This document shows, in pieces, positions 33,937 through 43,914 of a DNA stretch of 62,212 nucleotides. The position numbers were made by a program, and so were the translations under genes. Position 1 is the stretch's first letter; every line of letters starts with the position of its first letter. Below the pieces are notes generated by a model. That model had not been told where the DNA came from, did not search any database, and saw nothing but the letters and a program-made list of their open reading frames with translations. The stretch comes from Candidatus Sulfotelmatobacter sp. (lineage in GTDB: Bacteria; Acidobacteriota; Terriglobia; Terriglobales; Acidobacteriaceae), in contig JASHQM010000121.1 in NCBI GenBank assembly GCA_030039165.1, forward strand, positions 1-62,212, in the 5' to 3' direction.

Positions 33937-35451
33937 ATGTTCAAGAAGATTCTCATTGCCAATCGCGGAGAAATCGCTGTTCGCGTTATCCGCGCCTGCC
34001 ACGAGATGGGCATTGCCGCGGTCGCCGTTTACTCCGAGGTTGACCGCGCATCCTTGCACGTGCGCAAGGCGGATGAAGCGTATCCTATTGGAGCAGCACC
34101 CGCGGCTGAGTCATATCTGAAAATCTCGAAAATTCTGGATGTCGCCAAACGCTCGGGAGCCGATGCCATTCATCCCGGCTACGGATTTCTCTCGGAAAAC
34201 TCAGGGTTCGCCCAAGCCTGCGCCGATGCCGGAGTCAAGTTCATTGGCCCCACCGCATCGGCCATGCAAGCTATGGGATCGAAAACCCGGGCCCGCCAGG
34301 CGATGGAAAAGGCTGGTGTTCCTTTTGTGCCGGGGACATCGCATGGGCTTGAATCCTACGAAGAAGCTTCCGCAGCCGCTGCCAAAATCGGTTATCCCAT
34401 CATGCTCAAAGCGGCGGCTGGAGGAGGCGGCAAAGGAATGCGCCTGGTTTCGGGACTCGCCGATCTTAAATCCGCTCTGGACGCCGCGCGCAGCGAGGCT
34501 GAGCGCTCGTTTGGCGATCGAGAAGTGTATATCGAAAAAGCGATTGTGAACCCGCGGCATATCGAGATGCAGATTCTGGCCGACGAGCACGGTCGCACGG
34601 TTTACCTCGGCGAACGCGAGTGTTCATTGCAGCGGCGTCATCAGAAGGTAATGGAAGAGGCGCCGTCCCCGATTGTCGATCCCGGCATGCGCCGCCGCAT
34701 GGGCGAAGTCGCGGTCCGGGTGGCGCAGGCTGCCGGCTATACCAATGCCGGCACGGTCGAATTCCTCGTCGATCAGCAGAAACATTTCTACTTCCTAGAG
34801 ATGAATACGCGCTTGCAGGTCGAACATCCCATCACCGAGATTGTTACCGGACTCGACCTGGTTCACTTACAGATTCGGATCGCGATGGGTGAGAAACTGC
34901 CTTTCAAACAGGATGACGTGACAATTCGCGGGCACGCCATTGAATGCCGCATTTACGCGGAGGATCCCGACAATAATTATTTCCCAAGCCCCGGCAAGAT
35001 CACTCTGCTGCTCGCGCCTTCGGGGCCTGGGATTCGCCGTGACAGCGGTATGTACGAGGGCTGGACCGTACCCATCGATTATGATCCGCTGCTGGCCAAG
35101 TTGATCGGCTATGGCACCGATCGCGATCAGGCCATCGCATGCCTCATCCGCGCTCTCAACGAATACTTTGTGGGCGGCATCAAGACCAACATTTCGTTAT
35201 TCCGCCGCATTCTGCGAGATTCCGAGTACCGTGCGGCGCGGCTAGATACTGGATTTCTTGATCGCCTCCTGGAGCGCACAAAAATCAAAGCACCCGATTC
35301 AGACGCCGCCGATGTAGCTGCTATTGCCGCTGGTATCTTTGCCTCTCTTGGAGTAGCCTCCGGCCCAGCACGCACCGGGGCCGGCAAACCCAGCGGAGGG
35401 CAGGATTCTTCAAAGTGGAAGGCCACGAGCCGCCGCGAAGCCTTGTACTGA
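33937..35451 (+). CDS. accC: Biotin carboxylase
   Basis: 504 residues from MFKKILIANRGEIAVRV. ATP-grasp enzyme that carboxylates biotin: KAAAGGGGKGMRLV, ECSLQRRHQK, and EMNTRLQVEHPITE. Residues beyond about 455 form a low-complexity Ala/Gly/Ser tail not found in E. coli AccC (449 residues); such tails occur in subunits of propionyl- or methylcrotonyl-CoA carboxylases. The carrier protein gene follows after 20 bases; no carboxyltransferase is in the window, so the acyl-CoA substrate is undetermined. Confidence 0.95.
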   Translation: MFKKILIANRGEIAVRVIRACHEMGIAAVAVYSEVDRASLHVRKADEAYPIGAAPAAESYLKISKILDVAKRSGADAIHPGYGFLSENSGFAQACADAGVKFIGPTASAMQAMGSKTRARQAMEKAGVPFVPGTSHGLESYEEASAAAAKIGYPIMLKAAAGGGGKGMRLVSGLADLKSALDAARSEAERSFGDREVYIEKAIVNPRHIEMQILADEHGRTVYLGERECSLQRRHQKVMEEAPSPIVDPGMRRRMGEVAVRVAQAAGYTNAGTVEFLVDQQKHFYFLEMNTRLQVEHPITEIVTGLDLVHLQIRIAMGEKLPFKQDDVTIRGHAIECRIYAEDPDNNYFPSPGKITLLLAPSGPGIRRDSGMYEGWTVPIDYDPLLAKLIGYGTDRDQAIACLIRALNEYFVGGIKTNISLFRRILRDSEYRAARLDTGFLDRLLERTKIKAPDSDAADVAAIAAGIFASLGVASGPARTGAGKPSGGQDSSKWKATSRREALY

Positions 35452-35471
35452 TAACTGACGATTGATTCCCT

Positions 35472-35966
35472 ATGCTCTACGACGTTTCCATCGACGGCAG
35501 AAAGTATCGGCTGGATCTTAGCCAGGCCGATGGACAATGGTTTTGCCGACTCAATGGTATCGACCTGGAGGTCGATGCGATCCTTGCGCGTCCCGATGTG
35601 CTCTCGCTTCGCATCGCAAACCGCGCCTACGAAATTAAAGCCGAGCACGTCGCCGCGGAGTTGCATCTCTGGGTTGGAAGTGCGCGCTTTGCGGCGGAGG
35701 TGTACGATCCCCGCTCGCTGCGCGGCCGCGGCCGCGCGGCCGACGATCGCGGCCCGATAAAAATCACGGCTGCCATGCCCGGAAAAGTTGTTCGCGTGCT
35801 GGCGAAAGAGGGGGACCAGGTTGCACCCGGCAGCGGAATCGCCGTGGTTGAAGCTATGAAGATGCAAAACGAGATCAAATCGCCTAAAAAAGGGATACTT
35901 CAGAAGATTCTGATCACGGAAGGCGCGGCGGTCAACGCCGGTGACGTGCTTGCGATCGTAGAATGA
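35472..35966 (+). CDS. accB: Biotin carboxyl carrier protein
   Basis: 164 residues. The N-terminal half (about 1-80) is a beta-rich domain, followed by an Arg/Gly linker and a biotinyl domain (about 95-164) with PGKVVRVLAKEGDQV and the biotin site EAMKM (Lys130). It differs from the Pro/Ala-rich E. coli AccB and looks more like the detached C-terminal part of acyl-CoA carboxylase alpha chains. It works with AccC before it. Its end is eight bases from the convergent foldase gene. Confidence 0.93.
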   Translation: MLYDVSIDGRKYRLDLSQADGQWFCRLNGIDLEVDAILARPDVLSLRIANRAYEIKAEHVAAELHLWVGSARFAAEVYDPRSLRGRGRAADDRGPIKITAAMPGKVVRVLAKEGDQVAPGSGIAVVEAMKMQNEIKSPKKGILQKILITEGAAVNAGDVLAIVE

Positions 35967-35973
35967 CAGATTC

Positions 35974-37059
35974 CTACTTCATGATCCCATTGCTATCCAG
36001 AATCTGCTTCGCGTAGTAGTTTTCTACCTTGGCCGAATCGCGCAGGATTTCGTAATATGCCGCTTTCAGCAACTGTTCACGGCGATCGTGCAGTTGCGAG
36101 CGGATCGCCTGCTGTACTCGCGGGTCCGACAAATCCCGCTGCCCCGCGGGTTCTTTCGAAACCAGCTTGACAATGCGGAAGCCCACCGGCTGCTTGGTCT
36201 GGGGATTGACCACGGAAATAATCGAGGTGTACTGCCCGGGTTTGAGCTTGAGGACAGCATCCCGTGTGGCCGGATCGGTAGTGCGCAGTGAGGATTCGGG
36301 AACAGTTCCCAGATCGCCGCCATTGCCTGAGGTCTCTGGGTCTTCGGAATAGTTCATGGCCAGCGTGGCGAAGTCGTCGCCGCTATCCAGCCGGTTGGAG
36401 ATCATCTGGATCTTTTTGCGAGCGTCGCCTTCATTTTGCGCTTTATTGTTCTGGTTATGCACCTGAGGGTTGGGCAGGGGAGTAACAAAAATCTGCGCCA
36501 GATGATATTGCGGTTCGATCAGGTTGAATTCGGCTTTATGATCGTTGAAGTAATTGGTTACGTCCTGGTCCGTAACATTGATCTTCGAAGAAACTTCCTT
36601 GTTCATCACCTTGTCCAGTGTGATCGAACGGCGAATGTCCCTTTTGAAATCTTCCAGGCTGATTTTCTTTTCCTTCAACCGCTGATCGAACTGCCCCTGC
36701 GTATAAGGAGACTTGATCTCGTTGAGCTTGCGGTCCACTTCATCGTCGGTTGCCAGCAGGCCCAGCTTTTCAGCACGGCGCATTACCATCTCGTCGTCGA
36801 TAAGCTGGCGCAGAATGTTCAGGCGAAGAATGGTTGCTTGTTCGCCCGCTGGGGGCTGCTGCGCACTGGCTACTAGATTTTCGTAGGACTTGTCGACATC
36901 GGAGCGGAAGATTTTGCGCCCATCAACCGTGGCCATTACATCGCTGCTGGTTTGTGACTTGCATCCCAGCATTGCGGCGAGCGCGACAATGGCAATCGCC
37001 AGCCATATCGCAAATCGCCAGCGGTCAGAATTCTCGTTCAAAGAGTCCCCCCCATCCAT
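35974..37059 (-). CDS. SurA/PpiC-type peptidyl-prolyl isomerase lipoprotein
   Basis: 361 residues from MDGGDSLNENSD, an ATG with AGGA about eight bases upstream. Membrane/lipoprotein signal (AIWLAIAIVALAAMLGC), then a SurA_N-like helical chaperone domain (VDGRKIFRSDVDKSYENLV), and a parvulin domain (about 195-300; DSGDDFATLAMNYSEDPETSGNGGDLG, and GFRIVKLVSKEP). It should help fold outer-membrane or secreted proteins. It follows a DsbA-like gene, another protein-folding factor. Confidence 0.9.
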   Translation of the reverse strand: MDGGDSLNENSDRWRFAIWLAIAIVALAAMLGCKSQTSSDVMATVDGRKIFRSDVDKSYENLVASAQQPPAGEQATILRLNILRQLIDDEMVMRRAEKLGLLATDDEVDRKLNEIKSPYTQGQFDQRLKEKKISLEDFKRDIRRSITLDKVMNKEVSSKINVTDQDVTNYFNDHKAEFNLIEPQYHLAQIFVTPLPNPQVHNQNNKAQNEGDARKKIQMISNRLDSGDDFATLAMNYSEDPETSGNGGDLGTVPESSLRTTDPATRDAVLKLKPGQYTSIISVVNPQTKQPVGFRIVKLVSKEPAGQRDLSDPRVQQAIRSQLHDRREQLLKAAYYEILRDSAKVENYYAKQILDSNGIMK

Positions 37060-37124
37060 ACTGAGATCCTGCACTCGAAAACCGGCGCCGCGAAGCCGCG
37101 TGCTATTCCGCGCGAACAAGCAAC

Positions 37125-38063
37125 TTACCTGGGAGCCGGTGTGGCACCGGCGGAGCGCTCCGGAGCAGGCACGCCGGCTTCCTTTAAAGCCCGGTCAAGC
37201 GCGGCTCTTATTACATCCGCCGATACGGCGCCGCCATTAATTTCTTCCCCGTTGACGAACACCACAGGCGTCGCATCCACGCCAACCGACTCTCCCTGCT
37301 TCATCGACGTCTTCACCGCGCTCTCATCCTGCGCCTTCACGCAGGTCTGCAATTTCGCAATGTCCAGGTTGTGTTTCTGGCCCTGTTGCATGGTGAGTTT
37401 ATCGACCGCTTCCAGGCGCGCGCCGGGAGTTTTTCCGTTGCTTACTTCGTTCTGATTGGAGTGAATGTAGTCAGCGAAATCCCAATAGGCGTCAGCGCTC
37501 TGCGCCGCCAGGCAGTTGGCGTCGACCGCGGCTTGCATCGCCCAGGGGTGTATCTCCACCAACGGATAATCCTTATAGATGAAGGTCACCCGGTCGCCGT
37601 ATTCCTTCAGAATCTCAGGGAACAGTGTGTGGTGCAGCCGCGCGCAGAACGGGCACTCGAAATCGTCGAAGTTCACCAGCACGACTTTCGCCCCCTTTGC
37701 GCCGCGCGTGGGCCGACCGCCGATATCTATTTTGTTCATGGTTTCGACAAATGGATCTTTGTTCAGATCGAACTTGACCGTACGCAACAGCAAGGACCGG
37801 TCTTTCGAAACCAGAAACGCGAGGTCCTGCTTCTTATCGCCGTTGTCGATTGTTACCGTTACCGAATCGAAGTTCGCGAATGCGGCGCTGGGGGCCGGCT
37901 TGCCTACTAAAACCTTAACCTCCGGGGGCACCTTGTAATAGGAGCGAACCTGGCGTTCGATTTTGTAGTTTAGATCAGCCCCGGAAGTAGGAGCGGCAGA
38001 CTGCGCCACACAACCCAGACAGATCGCAAGAACAAGAACTAGAGCGTACCGGATTAAAGTCAC
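37125..38063 (-). CDS. DsbA-like thioredoxin-fold lipoprotein
   Basis: 312 residues from a GTG at 38063 (AGGTGG five bases upstream; a GTG nine bases earlier is possible). Lipobox ICLGC with Cys18. After a 100-residue N-terminal domain comes a DsbA/Thioredoxin_4 domain with active site CPFC (about 137-140), an inserted helical region, and a cis-proline loop (VDATPVVFVNG). It should catalyse disulfide formation or isomerisation in the periplasm. A 65-base gap separates it from the foldase gene downstream. Confidence 0.9.
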   Translation of the reverse strand: MTLIRYALVLVLAICLGCVAQSAAPTSGADLNYKIERQVRSYYKVPPEVKVLVGKPAPSAAFANFDSVTVTIDNGDKKQDLAFLVSKDRSLLLRTVKFDLNKDPFVETMNKIDIGGRPTRGAKGAKVVLVNFDDFECPFCARLHHTLFPEILKEYGDRVTFIYKDYPLVEIHPWAMQAAVDANCLAAQSADAYWDFADYIHSNQNEVSNGKTPGARLEAVDKLTMQQGQKHNLDIAKLQTCVKAQDESAVKTSMKQGESVGVDATPVVFVNGEEINGGAVSADVIRAALDRALKEAGVPAPERSAGATPAPR

Positions 38064-38298
38064 CAAAACCACCTTAGATTCACAAGTTGAAGGTTGATTA
38101 TCTCACAGTAAACGCGCGGGGGTGCATGGCAGCGCATCACTCCGGCACTGTCGATGGAATCTGTGCCACGTCTTCCTTTCAAATTCTCTTCCCGCCACTT
38201 AGACCTTCACGTATCAATACAGCGCTCTGTGGCTTGCTTCAGATCGGGCGGCGATGCCGCCTCGAATTAAGACATTCCTTGTGCTTACACCGAAAAGC

Positions 38299-39597
38299 TC
38301 ACGCCCGACGTTGGCTGTTGGGCTTCGATCCACTCAGCGCGAAGAAGAGGATGTAAAGGTAGCAGATCACGGGGAGAAAGAAGGCATGGTGTATACCGAT
38401 GCGATCCGCGATCGCGCCTTGCGAAAGCGGAATGAGCGCACCGCCGACGATGGCCATGATCATGATTCCCGAACCATCGCCGGTGAGAGGGCCGAGTTCT
38501 GCCACGCCGAGGGTGAAAATGCTCGGGAACATGATCGAGTTAAAGAGGCCTACGAGGATGATGCTCCACATCGCGAAATGGCCGGTGGTCAGCATGGAGA
38601 TGGCGACGAGAGAGGCTGCGCAGATGGCACAAATGCCCAGCAGGTGGCCGGTTTTTACTTTTTGTAGCATGCCCGAACCAATGAAACGGCCGACCATCGC
38701 TCCTCCCCAATAGAAGGCTACGAGATTGGCAGCCGCTTTCGCTGTCAGACCGCCAATTTCCGGCTGGCTGAAATAATTCACCAGAAAACTCCCGATGGAA
38801 ACCTCGGCGCCGACGTACACGAAGATTGCAACGGCTCCGAAGATCAGATTGGGGTGATTCCAGATGGAGTCATTGACTTTCTCGCCAGGATGATGCTGTG
38901 CATGTTCGATCGTCGGCAGCTTAAAGCCGCCGATCACAATTGCCAGCAGAAGCAACGCAATGCCTAGACCGACGTAGGGAAGCTTTACGGTTGCCGCTTC
39001 TTGCAGACGATAGGCCTGCAGCGCGGCGGGAGAGAGCGCGCGGATTTCGGCTAAGGTTTTTGGGGCGGCGCTGAGGATGAATAGGCTTCCGAAGAAGGGT
39101 GCGAGAAAAGTTCCCAAAGAATTGAAAGCTTGCGTGAGATTGAGGCGGCTGGAGGCGGTTTCCGGTTTGCCGAGAATCGTTACATACGGGTTCGCGGCGA
39201 CCTGAAGGCATGTGATGCCGGCAGCGAGAACAATGAGCGCCATCAGAAAAAAAGGATAGGAAGGAACTGCCGCTGCGGGAACGAATAAAAACGCGCCCAG
39301 GCCCATAGTAAGCAGGCCCACAACCATGGAGCGCTGGTAGCCAATCCAGTCAATTATCTTGGCCGAGGGAATCGAGAACAGAAAATACGCGCCGAAGAAT
39401 GCGAACTGGATGAGCATGACCTGGCGATAGTTCAGGTCGAAGATTGGTTTCAGGTGCGGGACTAGAATGTCGTTGAGACAGGTGAGAAATCCCCACATGA
39501 AAAATAAGATAGTTACTACCGCCAGCGCGCCGCCATAAGTGGACTGGCCCTCAGCGCTGTGGGTTGGGGCGGGACCGCTCGGAGTGCCAATGGGCAT
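38299..39597 (-). CDS. fucP: FucP/GluP-type sugar:proton symporter (MFS)
   Basis: 432 residues, about twelve membrane helices. Family marks: FFMWGFLTCLNDILVPHLK with the conserved Asn-Asp pair of helix one, GAYFLFSIPSAKIIDWIGYQ, ANPYVTILGKPETASSRLNLTQ, and a long central loop. Close relatives move L-fucose, glucose or galactose with a proton. No sugar-catabolic gene is adjacent, so the exact substrate is open. Confidence 0.88.
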   Translation of the reverse strand: MPIGTPSGPAPTHSAEGQSTYGGALAVVTILFFMWGFLTCLNDILVPHLKPIFDLNYRQVMLIQFAFFGAYFLFSIPSAKIIDWIGYQRSMVVGLLTMGLGAFLFVPAAAVPSYPFFLMALIVLAAGITCLQVAANPYVTILGKPETASSRLNLTQAFNSLGTFLAPFFGSLFILSAAPKTLAEIRALSPAALQAYRLQEAATVKLPYVGLGIALLLLAIVIGGFKLPTIEHAQHHPGEKVNDSIWNHPNLIFGAVAIFVYVGAEVSIGSFLVNYFSQPEIGGLTAKAAANLVAFYWGGAMVGRFIGSGMLQKVKTGHLLGICAICAASLVAISMLTTGHFAMWSIILVGLFNSIMFPSIFTLGVAELGPLTGDGSGIMIMAIVGGALIPLSQGAIADRIGIHHAFFLPVICYLYILFFALSGSKPNSQRRA

Positions 39598-39722
39598 TTT
39601 CCCGGTATTTTGCGCGGAATCTTATCTGGAACCCCGCATCATAACATTCGGAATCGGGTACGCGCGCTTATTAGTTGCCGATGGATGGCGCCATGTTGCT
39701 AGTGCGCTGATCAGGCCAAGTC

Positions 39723-40250
39723 TCACCGGGCCAACGGTTCGGAAACCTGCAACTTCACCAGCCAGTTCGCAGGCTCAGGAAGAATGGCGAAGGTGGGAAG
39801 CTTGCCGCGAACCATGGCAACCTCATCACAATTGTGAAAGCGCGGGCAGACGTGGCAGTCCTTGTAAATCTTGTCGGGAAGGTCTTCGCGGCGGGCAATG
39901 GCGAATCCCTGGCGGGCGAAGAATTCCGGAGCGCGTGTGAAGAGGCAGATGCAGTCGACCTTCTGGTGTTTTGCTTCGGCCATCAAGGCCTTCATGATCA
40001 GGCCGCCTCCGCCCTTGCCTTGAGTTTGCGGGTTCACGGTGATCGAGCGAATTTCGGCGAGGTGCGTGCCGTAAAGATGCAGCGCACCGCAGCCGACAAT
40101 GCGGCTTTCTTCCTCGAGCACGACAAAGTCGCGGATGTTCTCGCAGATTTCATGCAGCGTGCGCGGCAGCAGAGTGCCATCGCCGGAGTAAGTGGAGATC
40201 AGTTCGTGGATGGCTTTGGCATCCGGCAGGATGGCCTTACGCGTGCGCAT
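39723..40250 (-). CDS. argA: Short-form N-acetylglutamate synthase (GNAT)
   Basis: 175 residues, one GNAT domain: acetyl-CoA site VNPQTQGKGGGGLIM, and the family marker FFARQGFAIARREDLPDKIYKDCHVCPRFHNCDEVAM with its cysteines. It resembles the single-domain ArgA of Mycobacterium and makes the first intermediate of arginine synthesis. It overlaps the end of argH by 14 bases as the last gene of the operon. Lacks the kinase-like domain of classical ArgA. Confidence 0.9.
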   Translation of the reverse strand: MRTRKAILPDAKAIHELISTYSGDGTLLPRTLHEICENIRDFVVLEEESRIVGCGALHLYGTHLAEIRSITVNPQTQGKGGGGLIMKALMAEAKHQKVDCICLFTRAPEFFARQGFAIARREDLPDKIYKDCHVCPRFHNCDEVAMVRGKLPTFAILPEPANWLVKLQVSEPLAR

Positions 40251-41637
40251 GGACCTCCTCGCGCAAAGACTCGATTTTCTTTTTGGCTACGGCGAGCGCC
40301 TGTCGCACTCGCTCAGGCGCCGTCCCGCCGATGACATCGTGAATGGCAAGCACGCAGTTAAGCTTCAGGCATTCGTAGAAGCTTTCGTCGAATGCGGGAT
40401 TCAATGTGCGCAACTCATCGAGCGTGAGACCTTGAAGCTCGCATTGCTTTTCTAAACAAAGTTTCACGGCCTTGCCGATCTGTTCATGTGCGAGGCGCGA
40501 AGGAACGCCGTGATTCACAAGATAAGTGGCGGCGGCCCAGGCGTTCATGAATCCTGACTGCGCAGCATCGTTCATCCGGGCGTACTCGAACTCAACGGTT
40601 TTCATGAAGCCGGTGAGAAGCGGCAGCAAGGCAAGAACGGTGTCGGTTGCGCTAAATAGCGGCTCTTGCGTTTCCTGTAAGTCTTTGTTGTAGGCAAGAG
40701 GGAGGCCCTTCAAAGTGACTGCGAGCGCCGTCGCCGCACCGATGACGCGGCCAGTCTTTCCCCGCACCAGCTCCGGTAGATCAGGATTCTTTTTTTGCGG
40801 CATGGCGCTGCTGCCGGTGGAGTAGGCCTCGGGTAAAAGGATGAAGCCGAATTCCTGAGATGAGAACAAAATCATTTCTTCCGCCCACCGGCTTAGGTGC
40901 AGGGCAAGAAGCGAAAGCACATTAACGAACTCGAGAACAAAATCGCGGTCGCTGACGGCGTCAACGCTATTGTTGGTCGGTGCAGTGAAATCGAGTTCAT
41001 TGGCGATGAAAGCTCGGTCGAGAGCTAACGTTGCTCCAGCGACTGCCCCAGAGCCGAGCGGGCAGAAGTTCACGCGCTTGCGGCAGTCGGCCAGGCGATC
41101 GGCATCGCGCAGGAACATTTCGACATAGGCCAGCAGCCAGTGCGCCACCAGCATGGGTTCGGCATGTTGCAGATGCGTGTAGGCAGGCATGGCAAAACTG
41201 CCGGCTTGTCCGGCGCGACTCAGGAATGCATCGCACAGTTCGGCAAGCTGGCTGCGCAACTCGTCGATGGCGGCGCGAACGTAAAGGCGCAGATCGGTGG
41301 CGATCTGTTCGTTGCGGCTGTGTCCGCTATGCAGTTTGTAGCCGAGATCGCCGACCAGACTTACAAGCTGTCGTTCAACGTAGTGGTGTACGTCTTCAAT
41401 CTCGGAATCTTCTATCGGCTCAGCTGAAGCAGTTTCCCTGCCGATTTGTCGCAAACCTTCGAGGATGCTGATCAATTCATCGGACGAGAGGACTCCAGCA
41501 TTCTTCAGCGCACGCGCATGGGCGCCGCTGGCCGCAAGCTCGTAGCGCAGCACGCGCTGATCGAAGTCAAACGATCGCTGCCAGCGTTCGAATTCCGGAT
41601 CCAACGGCCGGCGGAAACGGCCGGACCACATCTTCAT
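40237..41637 (-). CDS. argH: Argininosuccinate lyase
   Basis: 466 residues. Fumarase-superfamily enzyme splitting argininosuccinate to arginine and fumarate; signature GSSAMPQKKNPD with the mobile catalytic Ser loop, and HSGHSRNEQIATDLRL and TYLVNHGVPSRLAHE. Its ATG overlaps the argG stop by four bases. Confidence 0.97.
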   Translation of the reverse strand: MKMWSGRFRRPLDPEFERWQRSFDFDQRVLRYELAASGAHARALKNAGVLSSDELISILEGLRQIGRETASAEPIEDSEIEDVHHYVERQLVSLVGDLGYKLHSGHSRNEQIATDLRLYVRAAIDELRSQLAELCDAFLSRAGQAGSFAMPAYTHLQHAEPMLVAHWLLAYVEMFLRDADRLADCRKRVNFCPLGSGAVAGATLALDRAFIANELDFTAPTNNSVDAVSDRDFVLEFVNVLSLLALHLSRWAEEMILFSSQEFGFILLPEAYSTGSSAMPQKKNPDLPELVRGKTGRVIGAATALAVTLKGLPLAYNKDLQETQEPLFSATDTVLALLPLLTGFMKTVEFEYARMNDAAQSGFMNAWAAATYLVNHGVPSRLAHEQIGKAVKLCLEKQCELQGLTLDELRTLNPAFDESFYECLKLNCVLAIHDVIGGTAPERVRQALAVAKKKIESLREEVHAHA

Positions 41638-42839
41638 GGTTCAACCTCCTCGCGAGTGCGAGCACGAGTGCGGGAGGGTAAACCGAGGATACGAATGAAG
41701 CCAGCGGCATCTTTCTGGTCATAAGCTTCGCCCATGGTGAACGAAGAAAGATCGGTGCGATAGAGTGAGTTTTCAGATTGCCGGCTGATGATTGAAACAT
41801 TGCCCTTGTATAACGAGAGCGTGACGCTGCCTGTGATTTGAGTTTGTGTACTGTCGATGAAAGCATCGAGAGCCTCGCGGAGCGGCGTGAACCATTGGCC
41901 GAAGTAGACCAACTCCGCATACTTGAGGCTGACGTGCTGTTTGAAATGGGCGACTTCGCGCTCCAGGCAGATGGCCTCGAGTTCGCGATGCGCGGCAATC
42001 AGCAGAGTGCCGCCCGGAGTTTCATAGCATCCGCGCGACTTGATTCCCACAAAGCGATTCTCGACGAGATCGACCCTGCCGATAGCGTTGCGCGCACCGA
42101 TTTCGTTGAGCAACTCGACCAGCGAAACGGGGTGGAGCTTCATGCTATTGACCGAGACGGGCGTGCCTTTTTCGAAGCCGATGCTGACCTGCTCACTCTT
42201 GTCGGGCGCTTCCTGGGGCGAGCGAGTCATCTGCCAGGTGGAATCCAGAGGCGCGTTGGCGGCGTCTTCGAGTTCGCCGCCTTCGTGGCTGATGTGCCAC
42301 AGATTGCGGTCGCGGCTGTGAATTTTTTCGCGGCTGGCAGCGACTGGAATTCCGTGTTGCTCGGCGTAATCGAGGCAGTCTTCGCGCGATTTCAGAGTCC
42401 ACTCGCGCCAGGGGGCGATCACTTTGAGCTCTGGCGCAAGCGCCTGGTAGGCCAATTCGAAGCGAACCTGATCGTTTCCTTTCCCTGTGCAGCCATGGGC
42501 AAGTACCGTCGCGCCTTCGCGCAGAGCCACTTCGACCTGATGCTTGGCAATGACGGGCCGCGCCAGTGATGTACCCAGCAGATACTTGTGCTCGTATACC
42601 GCACCCGCGCGCAGCGCAGGGAAAACATACCCCGCAAGAAATTCCTCGCGCAGATCCTCGACAACAACTTTGCTTGCGCCGGTCTTGTAAGCCTTGTCGA
42701 CGACGGCTTCGAGGTCATCGCCCTGGCCGACGTCGGCGATCATGGCGATCACGTTGTACGAATAATTTTCTTTCAGCCAAGGAATGATGATCGAGGTGTC
42801 GAGGCCACCGGAGTATGCGAGGGCAACCTTTTCAGGCAT
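41634..42839 (-). CDS. argG: Argininosuccinate synthase
   Basis: 401 residues. PP-loop AYSGGLDTS at 8-16, then LAHGCTGKGNDQVRFE and GRVDLVENRFVGIKSRG. Joins citrulline and aspartate using ATP. Its start overlaps the argF end by eight bases. Confidence 0.97.
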   Translation of the reverse strand: MPEKVALAYSGGLDTSIIIPWLKENYSYNVIAMIADVGQGDDLEAVVDKAYKTGASKVVVEDLREEFLAGYVFPALRAGAVYEHKYLLGTSLARPVIAKHQVEVALREGATVLAHGCTGKGNDQVRFELAYQALAPELKVIAPWREWTLKSREDCLDYAEQHGIPVAASREKIHSRDRNLWHISHEGGELEDAANAPLDSTWQMTRSPQEAPDKSEQVSIGFEKGTPVSVNSMKLHPVSLVELLNEIGARNAIGRVDLVENRFVGIKSRGCYETPGGTLLIAAHRELEAICLEREVAHFKQHVSLKYAELVYFGQWFTPLREALDAFIDSTQTQITGSVTLSLYKGNVSIISRQSENSLYRTDLSSFTMGEAYDQKDAAGFIRILGLPSRTRARTREEVEP

Positions 42840-43914
42840 GAGCGCTCCTTGCGGGCAAGCGACGGCTGCCGCCGCCCAGCAAAAGATAAAGAATCGCCTT
42901 CTGCACGTGCAGACGATTTTCCGCCTGGTCGAAAACTACCGATTGCGGCGAGTCGATCACATCGTCGGTTACTTCCTGCCCACGATGAGCGGGCAGGCAG
43001 TGCATGAAAACCGCGTGGGATGCGGCTTCCGTCATGAGCCTGGAATTGACTTGATACGGAGGAAAAATCTGGGCGCGCATTCCAGCCTCGCTTTCCTGCC
43101 CCATGCTGGCCCAGGCATCGGTGTAGACAGCATCGGCGCCTGCGACCGCGGTGTGAGGATCGTTCAGCAATTCGATCACAGCGCCAGTTTCCTCCGCGAT
43201 TTCGCGGGTGGCGCGAACAATTTCCGTATTCGGCTCATAACCAGGCGGAGTCGCAACCCGAATCGACGATCCAAGGCACGCGCACGTAAGCAGCAGGGAG
43301 TGCGCTACATTGTTGCCGTCTCCGACATAGGCCAGGCAAATATTCTTAAGGTCGCCAAAACGCTCCTGCAAGGTGAGGTAGTCGGCCAGCGCCTGGCAGG
43401 GATGCTCGAGATCGCTGAGCGCGTTGATCACCGGGATCCCAGCATGTTCGGCCATGGCGGTAATGGTTTCATGCGTGAAGGTGCGCAGCACGATCACATC
43501 GACCCAGCGCTCGAGATTGTGCGCCACATCACTCAGCTTTTCGCGGGCATCAAGCGGTTCGTGCTTCTGATCAACAAACATCGCTGTGCCGCCGAGGCTA
43601 ATCATACCCGACTCGAAGGTCAGGCGAGTTCGCAGGGATGGCTTCTCGAAGAACATAACCATCTGCCGGCCGCTGAGGGTATGGCGGAAGTCCTCGGGGC
43701 GCGACTTCATGATTCCGGCGAGATGCAGCACCGCATCCACACCAGCGAGGCCGAGATCGCGCGTCGAAACCACATCCGGACACCAGAATACCTGCGGACT
43801 GCGCTGCGCCTGCGCCGCATGGCTTTGCATGTAACTATTCAATGCTGGCTCCTCGCTCCGGGCCTGCACTCGCGCAGGCTGCGATTTATACCGCAATGCG
43901 ACTGACTGGCTCAT
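42832..43914 (-). CDS. argF: Ornithine carbamoyltransferase
   Basis: 360 residues, with a 45-residue N-terminal stretch before the usual fold. Carbamoyl-phosphate loop EKPSLRTRLTFE (Leu where many have Thr), HPCQALADY, and the ornithine loops DAWASMGQE and MHCLPAHRGQEVTDDV, which favour a true ornithine enzyme over N-acetyl- or N-succinylornithine variants. The start overlaps the argB end by four bases. Confidence 0.94.
   Translation of the reverse strand: MSQSVALRYKSQPARVQARSEEPALNSYMQSHAAQAQRSPQVFWCPDVVSTRDLGLAGVDAVLHLAGIMKSRPEDFRHTLSGRQMVMFFEKPSLRTRLTFESGMISLGGTAMFVDQKHEPLDAREKLSDVAHNLERWVDVIVLRTFTHETITAMAEHAGIPVINALSDLEHPCQALADYLTLQERFGDLKNICLAYVGDGNNVAHSLLLTCACLGSSIRVATPPGYEPNTEIVRATREIAEETGAVIELLNDPHTAVAGADAVYTDAWASMGQESEAGMRAQIFPPYQVNSRLMTEAASHAVFMHCLPAHRGQEVTDDVIDSPQSVVFDQAENRLHVQKAILYLLLGGGSRRLPARSAHA

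Noticed and set aside
42784..43905. Plus-strand frame of 373 residues
   Set aside because: Antisense to argF; composition typical of a shadow frame.
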